A stretch of 22,505 nt of DNA from Cylindrobasidium torrendii FP15055 ss-10 (GCA_000934385.1 KN880775.1:1-22505); one strand, 5' to 3'. Positions 1 through 9,906 are shown, numbered from the stretch's first letter. Notes: generated by a model from the letters alone, not told the origin. Numbers and translations: made by a program.

Positions 1-15
1 CCCTGAGCGCCGCCT

Positions 16-288
16 TGCCAGGTCGGCTTGCTCCCAAGCCCCTCGCCGGATGTTAGTTTATTCCCAAACTCGTCCACAAACAACGGCGTCGGCGCCCTCA
101 GCCTCATCCGCCGAGAGCTGCTGGAGTCGGTAGCTCCCCGAGCCGCACTTCTCGAGGTTGGCGCATTCCCAAGCGCCTCCCAAAACGTTGGCTTGTTCCC
201 GAACTCGTCCGCCCGCCGTGCTCCGTCAAAGGAGGCTCACCTTCATTGGAGGGTCTGGCGCTCCTCCTCATGGGTTGCACTACTGTAG
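16..288 (+). other. Low-complexity open frame at the window edge
   Basis: An open frame on the plus strand encodes a Pro/Ser-rich stretch in which one motif occurs twice: VGLLPSPSPDVSLFPNSS near residue 1 and VGAFPSASQNVGLFPNSS about 45 codons later. The DNA under the two copies (about 20-78 and 155-212) is also similar, so this is an internal duplication. A TGA lies in frame at 4-6 and no ATG starts the frame, so if it is coding it must be an internal exon or the decayed end of a repeat-containing gene. I do not recognise a family. Confidence 0.3.
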
Positions 289-487
289 TTTAAAGCAAAT
301 TTTATGGCATGGGCCCCTTATCCTACTACCTTCTGCCAGCACAGAGCTCAGCATGATCTTGGCACCTAAGAAGACTATGCATAGGCAAACTGGGGCACCG
401 CACAAACTCGTTCGTCTTTTTATTCTACCTAAGTTCGCCTTCGTCCATGCCTCCTGAAGCCCTGCCCATGCTTTGAAATTGCAGGTC

Positions 488-598
488 ATGTGGAACACAG
501 AGCTGGATAAAGCCAACTGCTCAGTGCTTCGCCCTCCAAAAATTAGGGCAGCAGCAGCAGAGGGAGCAGTGATGCTGGAGTCCTTCTCTCTGGCTGAG
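488..598 (+). other. Possible short exon followed by a strong donor
   Basis: An ATG at 488 opens a 37-codon frame ending in GAG just before a consensus donor GTGAGT at 599. The following 58 bases end in CTCTGTAG, which could be an acceptor. Frames beyond it do not join into anything convincing, and the 600-1160 interval shows no other coding signal I trust. This may be an isolated exon, a decayed gene or chance. Confidence 0.2.
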
Positions 599-1165
599 GT
601 GAGTTGAGAATGGATAAATAAACAGGGCTTGCTGGCTGGGAGGCAGTGCTCTGTAGCTCCTTTTTTGCATCAGAGAATCTCATCGTCCTTGAAACAAGGA
701 GCTCACCGAATCCTCTAGCCTTTCTTCCTCGTCCCTATGAAGGAAGGGACAGCGTCTACCCTGAGTGCGTTTGCTCCTTACATGTCTAGAGGGTCTGTTG
801 TGAGAGAGGCAGGAAGGGAAAAGAGATGGCTGACAGGCAAAAGGCAGAGGCCAAAAGGCTCCTCTGCTTGGAGACCGCCCGTGCCTTGCCCACATCGCCT
901 TGAGCAAGAAAACCCTCCGATGGGGTAATGAACTCGCCTTCCAGAGTAAGCCAGTTTTACGCCGCCTATCAGCCGCTAGCTTACCACCACAGATCGCCTC
1001 GCTGAGCCAAGCCATCCTCAACCATCAAGAGACACCAAGGAGGTGCCGCGACACCGACACCCGGATACCGAGCCAAGTTTTCGAGCATACGAGCCCCGCA
1101 CCCTGTCAGGTAGAACTCAAGGTGCATCCATTTATTCTGGCACTGTTGCGGCAAGCTGAATTGTT
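599..1165. other. Stretch without a supported gene
   Basis: Several overlapping open frames exist on both strands (for example 737-928 on plus and 680-1021 on minus). They conflict with each other, have biased Arg/Ser/Pro composition, and do not extend across plausible splice sites. I see no RNA gene or terminal repeat here. Confidence 0.3.
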
Positions 1166-1561
1166 GTGCTAGGGAGCTTGGACAGGAATCATGGCGAGTA
1201 TGCGCACGAGGGACGCTCAGGAAATAGACACGCCTCGTATTCGACAGAGGCGACGTCGGGACTTCCAACGGACCGCGTTTTGAAGCCTACCATTCCATAT
1301 CATCCTCCGTCACTAACTCAAGAGGAAGCCGATACAACCAGAGGCGAGTCTCATCGCGAGGGCGTATCTCATCCGGGGGATGTATCTCATTCCGAGGACG
1401 TATCTCATTCGGGGAGCGAATCTCATTCAGGGGACTCGCTTCATGCAGAGAAAACGAGAGCCAAGGAGGTTTCGAACGCAGCGCCTGTCAACAAGGCTGC
1501 AGCGCCGCGATGGCCAGTGGCCGACTTTGTGGTTGGAGTCTGGGATGGGATGATGCATTAA
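1166..1561 (+). CDS. Hypothetical open frame with hexapeptide repeats
   Basis: This frame stays open for about 130 codons and contains a run of six hexapeptide units followed by a short C-terminal tail ending at TAA. It has no usable ATG: the frame opens after a stop and the first ATG in frame is at its very end. It is therefore either the last exon of a spliced gene or non-coding. An ATG at 1191 in a different frame, in good context (ATCATGGCG), opens an Arg-rich 30-codon peptide, and no acceptor that would join the two frames is obvious. The repeat units keep codon structure (Ser-His invariant, third positions vary), which favours coding. No homologous family is recognised. Confidence 0.35.
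   Translation: MLGSLDRNHGEYAHEGRSGNRHASYSTEATSGLPTDRVLKPTIPYHPPSLTQEEADTTRGESHREGVSHPGDVSHSEDVSHSGSESHSGDSLHAEKTRAKEVSNAAPVNKAAAPRWPVADFVVGVWDGMMH
1346..1450 (+). repeat. 18-bp minisatellite, six units
   Basis: Five full units of 18 bp start at 1346, 1364, 1382, 1400 and 1418, followed by a degenerate sixth to about 1450. The core is GTATCTCATTCGGGGGAT-like. In the open frame the units read ESHREG, VSHPGD, VSHSED, VSHSGS, ESHSGD and SLHAE. The Ser-His pair is kept in five units and only His in the sixth. Confidence 0.85.
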
Positions 1562-2154
1562 ATAGAGAAAATAACATCATGTACTCAGCGTAAACAATGC
1601 ATTCGCAAATTACCAAATCCTTGTGTCCGTAAGCATCAACGCTTCTGACATCTCGTGAGCACCATTTCAGGATTCAACGTGAACCACCAATACATAGTTA
1701 ATGGAGATAACGAAGGTTGGTTAAGATTGTACGACCCTGCGCGTTGCTCGACTGTTGCTCTTTAAACACAAGGGCGACGGCACGCAAATACACACAGCCA
1801 AAGCATCTTTGAGTCCTCATGATGGTGCGAAAAAATTGGTCGGGCGTTACAGCTACAGGAAGCGGCGATATCCCTCAAATGGTCGAACGCTAGGGGTGAT
1901 CATCAAAGTGGTGGTCCGATATAGTATGTGAACGCGGTGTAGTCCATGCTTTGGAACAGATTGGCGAAATCGTTGGTGTCCAGTGAAATCGACGAAGCCA
2001 ACAGATATCAGCCGGTTCATATAGGGGCCCGCCTTTCGGAATGAGTCTGTTGCTGTGAGCTGCCTTATCATCGTTATTTAATTCCCGATCATGTTCGCTT
2101 GGACCGGATCAATGTCAATTACATCCGCCACATTGCGCTCAAACCATCACATAG
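1562..2154. other. Intergenic or 5' region of gene A
   Basis: No supported gene. A 72-codon minus-strand frame (1853-2071) exists but has no neighbours to splice to. The first exon and promoter of gene A probably lie here: the acceptor at 2154/2157 (CATCACATAG/CAG) implies an upstream exon that I could not place. Confidence 0.35.
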
Positions 2155-4806
2155 CAGGCGAAACCAGCGGACGCGCCGGCTGACCTCTATGTACGCCGAC
2201 CTATTCCAGCCAAATCTGAACCTTCTCCCCACTGTGCAACTCCCCACTCGCCCGAGGACGACGAATGGGAGCGTGCCGCCGCTAGACGAGAGCGCCGCTC
2301 GTATGCACTGTCAAACCGCCGGCGGGATGTGAGCTGATTGCATGCAGATGAAGCGACTGGTGGCTTGTTTGGACTAATTACACGACACAAGGATTTGACT
2401 ATCCTGGTCAGCTCTCCCAACATGGAGGCCATGGTCGATCCTCTCTACGGTTGGCGCACGATTTGTCTACGCTCCAACTTCACCTTTGGTCTTGAAGACT
2501 GCTTCGTCTCCCCGCAAATCTGGCGATCACGCGTTGGCCATTTAGCGACAATCCCTTGGCCAAGCCCTTCTAGCAGCCTGTCGGAAACGCATTGGAAGGT
2601 TTTTGGAGAGGACTGTTTCCAGCGCCATGGTGCAGAAGATCCAATTCTCCGTAGACTGGGGCTCTTTGTTCTTCAGGCTTCTGCCCTAGAAGAACTGAAG
2701 GAGTGCTGTGAGAACTCGCGCGCCCGCTTCAACAAAATCGAGGACGAATGGAGCCTTGGACGCTCCCAACTTACACCGTGGGGTGACCCGCCCGCCCGCG
2801 CGCTGTATCATCAACATCAAGTGCTTCTCGACCGGCTACATGCCCCTGCGGAATCGGAGCAGTTGACCGTCCGCGTCCGCAGGTTGCAGAGGACCATTCT
2901 TGAGCTTCACGGTCGTCTAAATTGGATGGAAGTTCTTCCTCTGCTAAGAGACCCACCCTCCAAACCCATGGCCGTTAGGGATGATTGGATTGGGGCCCTC
3001 TGTGGCTCAGAGGAGATAGCTGATCGGATGTATCGCGTACGTTTTCGTGTCTTTTCCACCACTTTGTCAGCTCATCCTGACACCAGGCCTCAATACCAGT
3101 CTGGCTAGTCAGGAAAGGAATCAATGGAATGCTGCCTGAAAACGTGAAGCAGTGGGATGAGGAGGCACCCTCGCGCAAGCGCGTTTGCTCGATTCCTCTG
3201 TCTATTTTCGAAGGGGAGTACGACCCATTCCGACCGCCTTTGGGCCTAAAGAGTGCCGGCGACCTCACTCGATATGCTCTCATGGATGACTGCTTGGCCC
3301 AATTGTCCCATCCAAATGGGAAAATTTCGAAGGGACAGGAGTCAGCATCTGGGGCCGCTGTGCCATACTTCGAATCCCTTCGCGATAGACGGCTGGATCT
3401 TCGCATCCCTAGGGCATCTTTGTGCGCGGAGCGTGCACGTTTGCATCCCAACGTTCCCAACGTCTTTGGGCTTGAAGGCGCAACCAGTGACTTGGAGTTT
3501 TTCCCAGGGACGTCGGAAGTCGATTCTGTTATGCACGGCCGTCGCATTGAGACCTTATCCATGCAGTCGCCTTCTGAAGTCGCCGGGGACAACATCCCAA
3601 TGGAGAGCAGCGAGTTCGCGCCTAGTGCAGATTCCAGCTTGCTCGACGTTGAGCCAATCTCTTCGACCGCACTCCCATCTACCAGGACACTACGACATAA
3701 CACTCCGTCCCGGAGGCTGAAAGCTCAAGTTCCTCAGCGACCAGGCTATCTTCCTCCGGGAACTCAAGATCGCGACAAATTTGTCGACGACACTCATCCT
3801 GATCTTCCCCGCATGTGCGATGCATGGGCAAACACTTCTAGACGAGTTCGAGACATGACGATGGCCCGTCGCGTCGTCGGTGCACCGATGGGGACGTTTC
3901 TGATGGATCCGAATGTTCTGGTTCGGCAGGACGATGTCAAATTCAAAACTGCCCTCAAATTGCACGACATTCTGGTTCTCCGACTTGAACTTCCTCTTCC
4001 TCTCGTCGGGGTGCTGCGTCCCAAAGAATGGAACTGGATACTGGGGTTCGAAGTGCTCAATGAGCCAGGAAAAGGTAACACGCAGAGCCACAAGCGAAGA
4101 GACAGCGCTCTGAAGCTTCTACAAACCGCCATTGCCATCATCCCTCATGGAGTATGTGTCCTTGTCATCCTTTGTCCGCGAAGGAAAGGAAAGCTGACCG
4201 GAGTGACAGCAATACATTGACCTCAATCATCTGCATGAGGTTGAACCACGCTGGCACGGGCGGCTGGTTGACAAGGTGCATCCTCAAGACCGCCGCGAGT
4301 TCTGTTGGGAGGTGGGCGAAGCCAATTTCCGGTGCGAACTCTTGCTCCTGGATCAAAAGCGTTATCGGTTATGCAAGCGGATCAAGGACGACATACGCGA
4401 GGATGTAGAGGAAGGTCAAGATCAGGAGAGAAGCTGGCTGGATAGTACGTCTTGGGATGAGCGTCAAAGTAAGCTCTACGCCCTATTCCCCCATTGGCGT
4501 TCGTCCTTGGCCCCGAACATAACGCAGGCAGGAAGGGGTTTTGCATCGCCGGACTTTGGAGAGGCAGGGAAGGCAGTGCTCGGGCTCTGGCAGCTCATGT
4601 GTACGTGGGAAGATGAAGGTGTTCAAGATGAGGAAAGCGTCCGCACAGTCCGGGAATTGGAGCAGAAACTGTTTTTATCAAGAGGTGGGCACAAAAACTG
4701 CGATGATTTGCTAAAGCGTGCGACAGAGGTTGTTTCATGTCGCTATATTCTCAACTTTGTAAACACATTTGGTCGAGCTCCTTTCTTACCACGTCGTCTT
4801 CGTTAG
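2155..4806 (+). CDS. Gene A: mushroom-specific protein of unknown function, multi-exon
   Basis: Exons read as about 2155-2328, 2392-3036, 3087-4151 and 4210-4806. All three introns (63, 50, 58 bp) are phase 0 with GT-AG ends: GTGAGC, GTACGT and GTATGT donors and CTAAT or CTGAC branch points. The joined frame is open for 826 residues with a TAG stop. The 5' exon (EDDEWERAAARRERR segment) has no ATG, so at least one upstream exon is missing from the model; ATG 2422 is the first in-frame alternative. The middle splice creates ADRMYR-ASIPVWLVRKG. The C-terminal exon carries HPQDRREFCWE (about residues 652-662) and ends FGRAPFLPRRLR. From memory these motifs mark a large family of uncharacterised agaricomycete proteins; no catalytic motif is visible. 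The centre (about 390-490) is Ser/Pro-rich and probably disordered. The frame is not broken, so the gene is probably intact. Gene B follows 395 bp downstream on the same strand. Confidence 0.8.
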
Positions 4807-5201
4807 TCAATAGCATGCCACCACACATGATTTGCATCCTTGGTGTGTTTCTGTCAACCATCTCGTCTCCGCTATCAGGCTAGTGAGCTTTTCCCCCGCC
4901 TGAAAGGTGTTGCAGTTGTGCATTGCACGATGATTGCCGTCTGCTTTCATGTCCGGTAGGCAACGTCGTGGACATAACTGCCTGCCATCCGCGAGTGTCC
5001 GCCTATATTACTGAGGCTATGAGCAATGCACAGGGAAAGAGGACTAGTAGAATAGTCCACAGACAAGTCCTTTGACATACTTTCGAGCATCAGCTTGTGA
5101 ATCACCCGGGATGGGTCAGGATCGGTACTTATCTAGTATGTACTTACTTGCTGGGAGATTGAGACCTTGATCGAGCGCTCCGGTAATCTTGCACTTACAC
5201 C
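4807..5201. promoter_or_regulatory. Intergenic stretch A-B, presumed promoter of gene B
   Basis: This 395-bp interval separates the stop of gene A from the well-placed ATG of gene B (CACCATG). It has no open frame of note. An AT-rich CCTATATTACT lies about 195 bp before the start codon of B. No repeat or operator-like structure was seen; the promoter role is inferred from position only. Confidence 0.35.
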
Positions 5202-7511
5202 ATGTTCGATGAGGAGCATGTACAGGAGGACAGAACCAACCTTGAAGTGAGTCGCAGCTCGGTACAATGGCGCGGGCTCAACCATGAAACCTTAGGCGCG
5301 TCGGATGGTCAAGAACCTCGCTATGACTTTTGTCGTGCTGGGCTGACAAAATCTCACAGTTCACTCAACGTCCAAACCTCAGGCTCCTCGCCGAAGACCC
5401 CGACCCGGAATGGCCAATTTGGCGCGGTGCGAAACGTATTTTTGGCTTTGTTTCATCGGCTGCAGGGAGATCCGCTACCTTTCGAGTGAGCAAGCTCGAG
5501 CTGTCCGCTGAGTGTATACTCTGATGAACAGGCCCGGCAGTTCTTTCGAGATGGAGGTATTGGCGCTGATAGGATGAACCCCCATGATGCAAACGTGGGC
5601 TTGTCTCCTTTTCTAGTACGAATGACGCTTTATGCCGCTTTACAGGCCATCCACATTCGAAAGCTCCAAGACGACGTCAATGCCTTGCGACAGGAGAGTT
5701 GGTGGCAGTTTGCAGAGCTGAGCAACCGTCTCACCGATTTACTGAAATTGTCCACTGCTTCTGCACGCCAAGCACCATCTGGAACCGGGCGCCAACCAGC
5801 TGGGCCTTTGCAACAAGAAGCAGCAGTGCCTTTGCGGTATGGATCCCACCTCAAAGGACTTCGTCAACACCCCTCCATCCCGCCATCCGCTGCGTAATGA
5901 TTCTCGAACCGCCCCCCTCCCCAAGGTCCCTAATCTGCGCGACCTCTACTCTAGGCAAGCCACCGCGAACGACATATCCGTAGCCATGGGGCTTCCTTCC
6001 CCAACACCCCGCAATTCACGGGAGACTGCTCGAAGGCGCTCCTCAGCTTCAGCTTCAGCTTCAGCAAGATCGCCTCAACCAATCCGTCGCCGGTATACTC
6101 GTTCGCCTCCAGCGCCGATGCCCCCGCTCTTTGGATCTGATGGAATTTCGCCTACCAGGAGCCCTGTAGGCTCACCTTTGCCTACAATATTGTCCATAGA
6201 ATCCAGAGCACCGTCCGTAAAATCCAGAGCACCGTCCGTGGAATCCTTCGCACCGTCCCTCAAAGACTCGCCCGCAGAGCCCGAGCCACCGTCGCCTCAA
6301 TTTCAAGCCTCGCCTGCTCCGCATCGCTCTCCAACGCCGGCAATTCCCCAGGAAACAGAGCCTCTCCCCACACACCAGAACCCAACCTCGGCTCAACCTC
6401 AGCGAGCATCTGCTTCGGGGCCCGCTATCCCTAAGAATGCCAAAGCCGGAAAGCAGCCTCGTTCTCCAGTGGTGAACATCAAGAACCACCTGATACGACG
6501 CGTTGTGGATGAAAAATGGGTGGTCAATCGCGACGCCGTGACACGCTCCCTCCGGACCCCGTCTCAGGTGGACGTCCAAGCATATATGGCCTCCTGGCAG
6601 AACATACCTCGTCAAGTGCTTAACACAGTCCTCCCGCCCATTCCAGATCACCTGAAGCCCGACGACATTCGATTCAATCGTGCCCGCCATCGAGAGGAGG
6701 GCAAAACCGATCCATGCGCGATATGGGATCTGGCAATGACCACGAAACTGGTGGATGTGTATCTGCTTCCGAGGCTGCATGACTCCATAGTCGAGGTAGA
6801 GGATTGGACCTCAAAGGAAAAGCAGAGCCAGGAGCGCGATAACCTCATCAAGTCCTTGCTTCGCCGGGTCTACAGCTTACATGAAACTTGTGATAAAGGA
6901 GAGGACGACATTCAGGCTCGCAACAAGGCCCAGAGGGTGGTTTCAGGAAGGGATAGGGTGAGCTTTCCCTTAGACAAATGAGCAGCCGCTCATGTTCATG
7001 ATAGCTCTACAACAAGAGATCAGACATCGCCGAGGCTGACCCCAAGTTCAAGCACATGCTCGCTATGCTTCGACACATTGGACAAGAGGGCATGTCTTCC
7101 GACGAGGAGGACAGCAATCATGAGGGTTCCAATCGGCGCATAGTTCATGAACACCCTTGGCGTCATCCAAACGTAACTCTGGCATTGCGAGCTTTGGACA
7201 ATCGAAATGAGGCTCTCGGTGGAAGATTGGTGAAGAAGAGTAACAGGGGAAATAAACCATTCATCCGAATAGTCCCTCCGCCAGGGAAAGGACGCCCATC
7301 CAATCGCATCAAGGACGACCTCATAGCCTTCGCTGCGGCAGTCCCGAGGCGCCTCCCTGGGAACTTCTACAACCTTAGAAGGTTGCGCATTTGGATCGAC
7401 AGCTTTTCCGACGAAGACAAGGAGATGATGACCAGCTTGACGGACTTTCTTGATGCGCAGAAGGATAATGTAGCATGCCTAGCAGTTCCCTCGTTAGTTA
7501 ATCCTGAGTAA
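5202..7511 (+). CDS. Gene B: mushroom-type 'SSDEEDS' family protein, unknown function
   Basis: Start ATG at 5202 has Kozak-like context CACCATG. Exons: 5202-5246, 5360-5485, 5532 to 5825 or 5836, then 5926 or 5955 to 6957, and 7017-7511. Introns 1, 2 and 4 are phase 0 (donors GTGAGT, GTGAGC, GTGAGC; intron 1 has GCTGACAAAATCTCACAG at its end). The third intron is ambiguous: 5826-5925 (GTGCCT, phase 0) gives 663 residues, 5837-5954 (GTATGG, phase 2) gives 657; both keep frame. Residues about 58-140 are helical (KLQDDVNALRQESWWQFAEL). A Ser/Pro/Ala-rich linker of about 140 residues follows. A conserved-looking block begins VVNIKNHLIRRVVDEKW. The last exon has an acidic GMSSDEEDS motif (about 525-532) and then a basic region. 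From memory this motif marks a common dispersed agaricomycete family without assigned function. No frame breaks. Confidence 0.82.
6043..6066 (+). repeat. Hexanucleotide repeat TCAGCT x4
   Basis: Four consecutive 6-bp units (TCAGCT three times, then TCAGCA) encode Ser-Ala dipeptides in the linker of gene B. It lies in frame and changes length in whole codons. Confidence 0.9.
6199..6261 (+). repeat. 21-bp tandem repeat x3 in gene B linker
   Basis: Three 21-bp units at 6199, 6220 and 6241 encode ESRAPSV, KSRAPSV and ESFAPSL. Units 1 and 2 differ at two bases; unit 3 is more diverged. They sit in the Ser/Pro-rich linker and preserve the frame. Confidence 0.9.
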
Positions 7512-7776
7512 TCTGAAGCATAACATGCCTCTATTTGTAACCCTGCTCAATATTGCCCGTGACCGTGTTGTGCATAGTCTTGAACTAGGAAGATCGGCGT
7601 CTCGGTCCGCGTTTCCGTCCGACTACTGAGACCATCTAACTTTCATCTCGACACCGAACTCGCCTGGATATTCAGCGCTTCAGTCACCACGGGCTTTCTC
7701 TTCTTCTCGCCTTCCGCCCGTGTAACCAGCGAGCCAGTCTCATTTGTTATGTGGGCGGGCACAAACAGATTGGGTT

Positions 7777-7805
7777 GACTCGACTCGACTTTACTCTACT
7801 CGACT
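7777..7805 (+). repeat. Short ACTCG-type microsatellite
   Basis: A run of GACTC/ACTCG pentamers with some drift. Copy 2 of the direct repeat has only GACTCGCCTGG at the equivalent place, so the array expanded in copy 1 (or shrank in copy 2). Confidence 0.6.
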
Positions 7806-8024
7806 GGACGTCCGTGTGGCTGCATCAACGAGCACTCGAAGGGCGGCTCCATCACACCTCGTGGTTCTGGAATGCTCGGGCGAGGATGGAATGAGGCAGG
7901 ATGTGCGCTGGAGTGGTGTTCGCATGAAGGTGACATCCTATCTCATGAACCGCTAGTTTACTTTGCTGACGAACCTAGCAGATTCCAGCCTGTGGCATCC
8001 GTGGAAACATCGACTACTGCCGTG

Positions 8025-8528
8025 TAGCGCACAGGTTGGGCTCAGGGCTGACTCGCGCCGCTGGATGCGCCCGCGTACCAGTCAGGGATAGAAATCGCTG
8101 GCAACTGCACAGACTATCCAAGAGGTACAACGCCCGGCGCGGCAGAGGACGACAGCAAGAACGAGGGTTCGTAGTTGAGAGGTGGATGGGGAGATGCGAC
8201 CCTCGTGGCCGACTGGTGGATGAGGAAGTTCGGCACTCTGAGCAATCTCGGTCAATCCGTCGCTATGCAGCTCCTGCCTCCTCAAAATTTCCCGAACGCC
8301 GCTGGCTTCTTGCGTGTTCACCAAGACACTCGCCCTTCGACCCACGCCGCTTCTATGGAGCTTGCTCAGCATTCGCTTGCGCATACTTGGATACACCGGC
8401 AGGACGATGACTATGTACGGCGCTCGAGATGGTCGTTTGGCCTAATGAGCAGCCATTAACGAGCTGGACATGGAGGCGTTTTCTCGAAGCCCTGGTTCTT
8501 CCTTGGACGGCACAAGCCTAGGCTGCCT
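8025..8528. other. Segment unique to repeat copy 1
   Basis: Alignment of the two direct repeats runs up to about 8024/13662 (GACTACTGCCGTG versus GGCTACTGCTGCG) and resumes near 8529/13690. The intervening roughly 500 bp is absent from copy 2. It contains overlapping open frames on plus (8036-8410, 8175-8459) and minus (8082-8396), none with a recognisable family or intron structure. It could be an insertion into copy 1 or sequence deleted from copy 2. No terminal repeats are visible. Confidence 0.5.
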
Positions 8529-8951
8529 TTAGATGTTGTGGACGAGGCGCAGAACTCGTTGGAGGGCGATGGACGGACGGACGGTTATCAGTGCTCGCGG
8601 GATGGGGCAGCTCCCACTTCACTCAGTTCGGATACCGGCCTTGCTCTCTCGAAGGAATTCAGCGCAATTCATGGGTGTACGCGATGGCCCGGCCCCTAAT
8701 CGGCTTTCCTCTGGAGTAGAGGGCGCTAACGCTGCTGGCGCTGCTTCCCAGCGGCATACTAGGTCGCCGCGTCCTATCGAAATACGACGGATTGGAAACA
8801 AATGGTTTGTCAATCCTTAACGTACAACCTTTGAATCACAATTGACGAATTCGCAGTGTCTCGCCAAGTCAACAGCTGCATGACCTCGAGGAGGGGTGTG
8901 TCCCGTGCGGATGGACGGAAAGAGAAATAGCACCTGGCATCGGGACCTAGT

Positions 8952-9441
8952 ATTTCCTCGGACCAGCAACGCTTGATTTGCGCCGGAAAGCAGCTCGAGG
9001 TCGACCGTACGCAGAACGAATGCAGGATCCATCGCTTAATCCTCCTGTGCGTTTCTGATGTCCGTCTCTAGATTTGGTTGCTTACATCGTTGTCGGTCTA
9101 AGTCTTGGCATTATTGGCCATACTCTGAGCCATTGCAATATCCAGAAGAATCCCACTCTTCACTTGGTCCTCCGGTGAGTTTCTGATGTCCGTCCTTAGA
9201 TGTTGCTGACTCACATTGCTCTCAGTCTCAGTGGCAGCATTATTACCCTTCGCTGAGGGCGCTCGCGTCCAAGTACAGCTGCGACAAGCGAATCTGCCGC
9301 AAGTATGCCAGGCCTCTCTCACCGCGTCACCAACTGCCACAGGCACTTGTGCGGACGCTCCCACCAGCTCCGCCCGTGCGTATACCGCTTGTACCCAAGT
9401 TGAGGCGTATTGACGTCCCCCCCAGGAAGAAGCTGAAGTAG
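8952..9441 (+). pseudogene. Ubiquitin-ribosomal protein L40 fusion pseudogene, copy 1
   Basis: Recognisable ubiquitin residues run DQQRLICAGKQLE (8961-8999), then TLHLVLR (about 9154-9174). An intron with GTGAGT donor splits the LVLR/LRGG junction at 9175-9225. The L40 part follows: [15 protein letters not shown], then VTNCH, then SHQLRPKKLK and TAG at 9439-9441. A second intron (9376-9425, GTGCGT...CCCAG) interrupts LRP/KK. Functional UBI-L40 encodes 76-residue ubiquitin fused to a roughly 52-residue zinc-binding L40, cleaved after Gly76. Here the N-terminal half of ubiquitin is not recognisable, the region after KQLE is disrupted by a 128-bp duplication, a base is missing after the ILE-ILE codons, one zinc-ligand Cys region is altered (KYAR for KCYAR) and frames shift. 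Kept introns show DNA-level duplication, not retrotransposition. Confidence 0.88.
9019..9258 (+). repeat. 128-bp imperfect local duplication inside copy 1
   Basis: The block around GTGCGTTTCTGATGTCCGTC (9047 on) and the block around GTGAGTTTCTGATGTCCGTC (9175 on) are imperfect copies with a period of 128 bp, each followed by a GGCATTATT/GCAGCATTATT-like and CTCTGAG/CGCTGAG landmark. Copy 2 of the long direct repeat has only one such block. The duplication covers the ubiquitin C-terminus, its intron and the start of L40. Confidence 0.7.
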
Positions 9442-9906
9442 CGGTTTGCACTCATGTATCATCATTATCCCTCGCATGTATGTACGTTATGGCCATGGCG
9501 AATGCAACTCGCAGCATGAAAACACTTGTATGCACATATAGTCCAATCCCACCATTGCATGAGCAGCTAGTCTCTTCGCTGCGCTCGAGACCATGCAGCA
9601 ACTGCCATCATTGGCGTAGGCTCGAGCACAGGACTTCCCCGGAGGCGCGCTCCTGGATTGGATGTCAGGAGTTAAGACCCATCATCCCAACACACAGCCC
9701 AAGCACGACCAGAGTCCGTCTCCGTCTTCGCTTGAGTGGACTCGGTAGCTTCCTCGACGCCATCGACGTCCAGAACGCACTTCCCAAGCTTGAGAGAGAA
9801 GGCTCCGACCGGTCTGACGAACCACCACAGCCATTCTATTCCAAAAACCTCCGCTGGCTAGTCGGTGTAATTACAGTGATGACACCGTACGTGAGGGATG
9901 TAGTAT
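9442..9906 (+). other. Conserved downstream part of repeat copy 1
   Basis: Sequence 3' of the L40 stop is shared with copy 2 (14475-14909), including a block that reads SFLDAIDVQNALPKLEREGS on plus in both copies. This may be the 3' flank of the ancestral UBI-L40 gene plus part of a neighbouring gene. I do not recognise a protein; coding status is uncertain because copy 2 has a stop after SDEPP. Confidence 0.4.

Larger units (their letters stand above)
7522..9906 (+). repeat. Direct repeat, copy 1 (contains ubiquitin-L40 pseudogene)
   Basis: This segment aligns collinearly with 13212-14909. Shared landmarks are CTCGCCTGGATAT, AGCGAGCCAGTCTCATTG, GCGATGGACGGACGGAC, GACGCCATCGACGTCCAGAA and the terminal GTCGGTGT...GATGAC...GAGG-ATGTAGTA. 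Copy 1 is longer because of an extra roughly 500-bp block near 8025-8528, a short ACTCG expansion at 7777-7805 and a 128-bp local duplication near 9019-9258. Boundaries were set by eye; the left end lies about 10 bp after the stop of gene B. No inverted termini or target-site duplication were seen, so a segmental duplication is favoured over a transposon. Confidence 0.85.

Noticed and set aside
680..1021. 113-codon minus-strand open frame
   Set aside because: Arg/Ser-rich composition, overlaps other frames on both strands, and no splice partners or recognised motif.
1853..2071. 72-codon minus-strand frame upstream of gene A
   Set aside because: Short, isolated, overlaps the likely 5' region of gene A and joins to no other exon.
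2329..2411. Alternative gene A intron ending at GGTCAG 2411
   Set aside because: It joins a Pro/Thr-rich frame in a different phase. The 2329-2391 splice joins a more protein-like Glu/Arg-rich frame and has a CTAAT branch point.
2975..3703. 242-codon minus-strand open frame
   Set aside because: It is antisense to exon 3 of gene A, whose plus-strand frame is supported by three in-frame splices and family-like motifs.
6172..6780. 202-codon minus-strand open frame
   Set aside because: Antisense shadow of the GC-rich linker of gene B; its repeats mirror the plus-strand 21-bp array.
8533..8820. 95-codon plus frame in repeat copy 1
   Set aside because: The matching part of copy 2 is frameshifted, and the composition is Arg-rich without motifs, so it is probably not coding.
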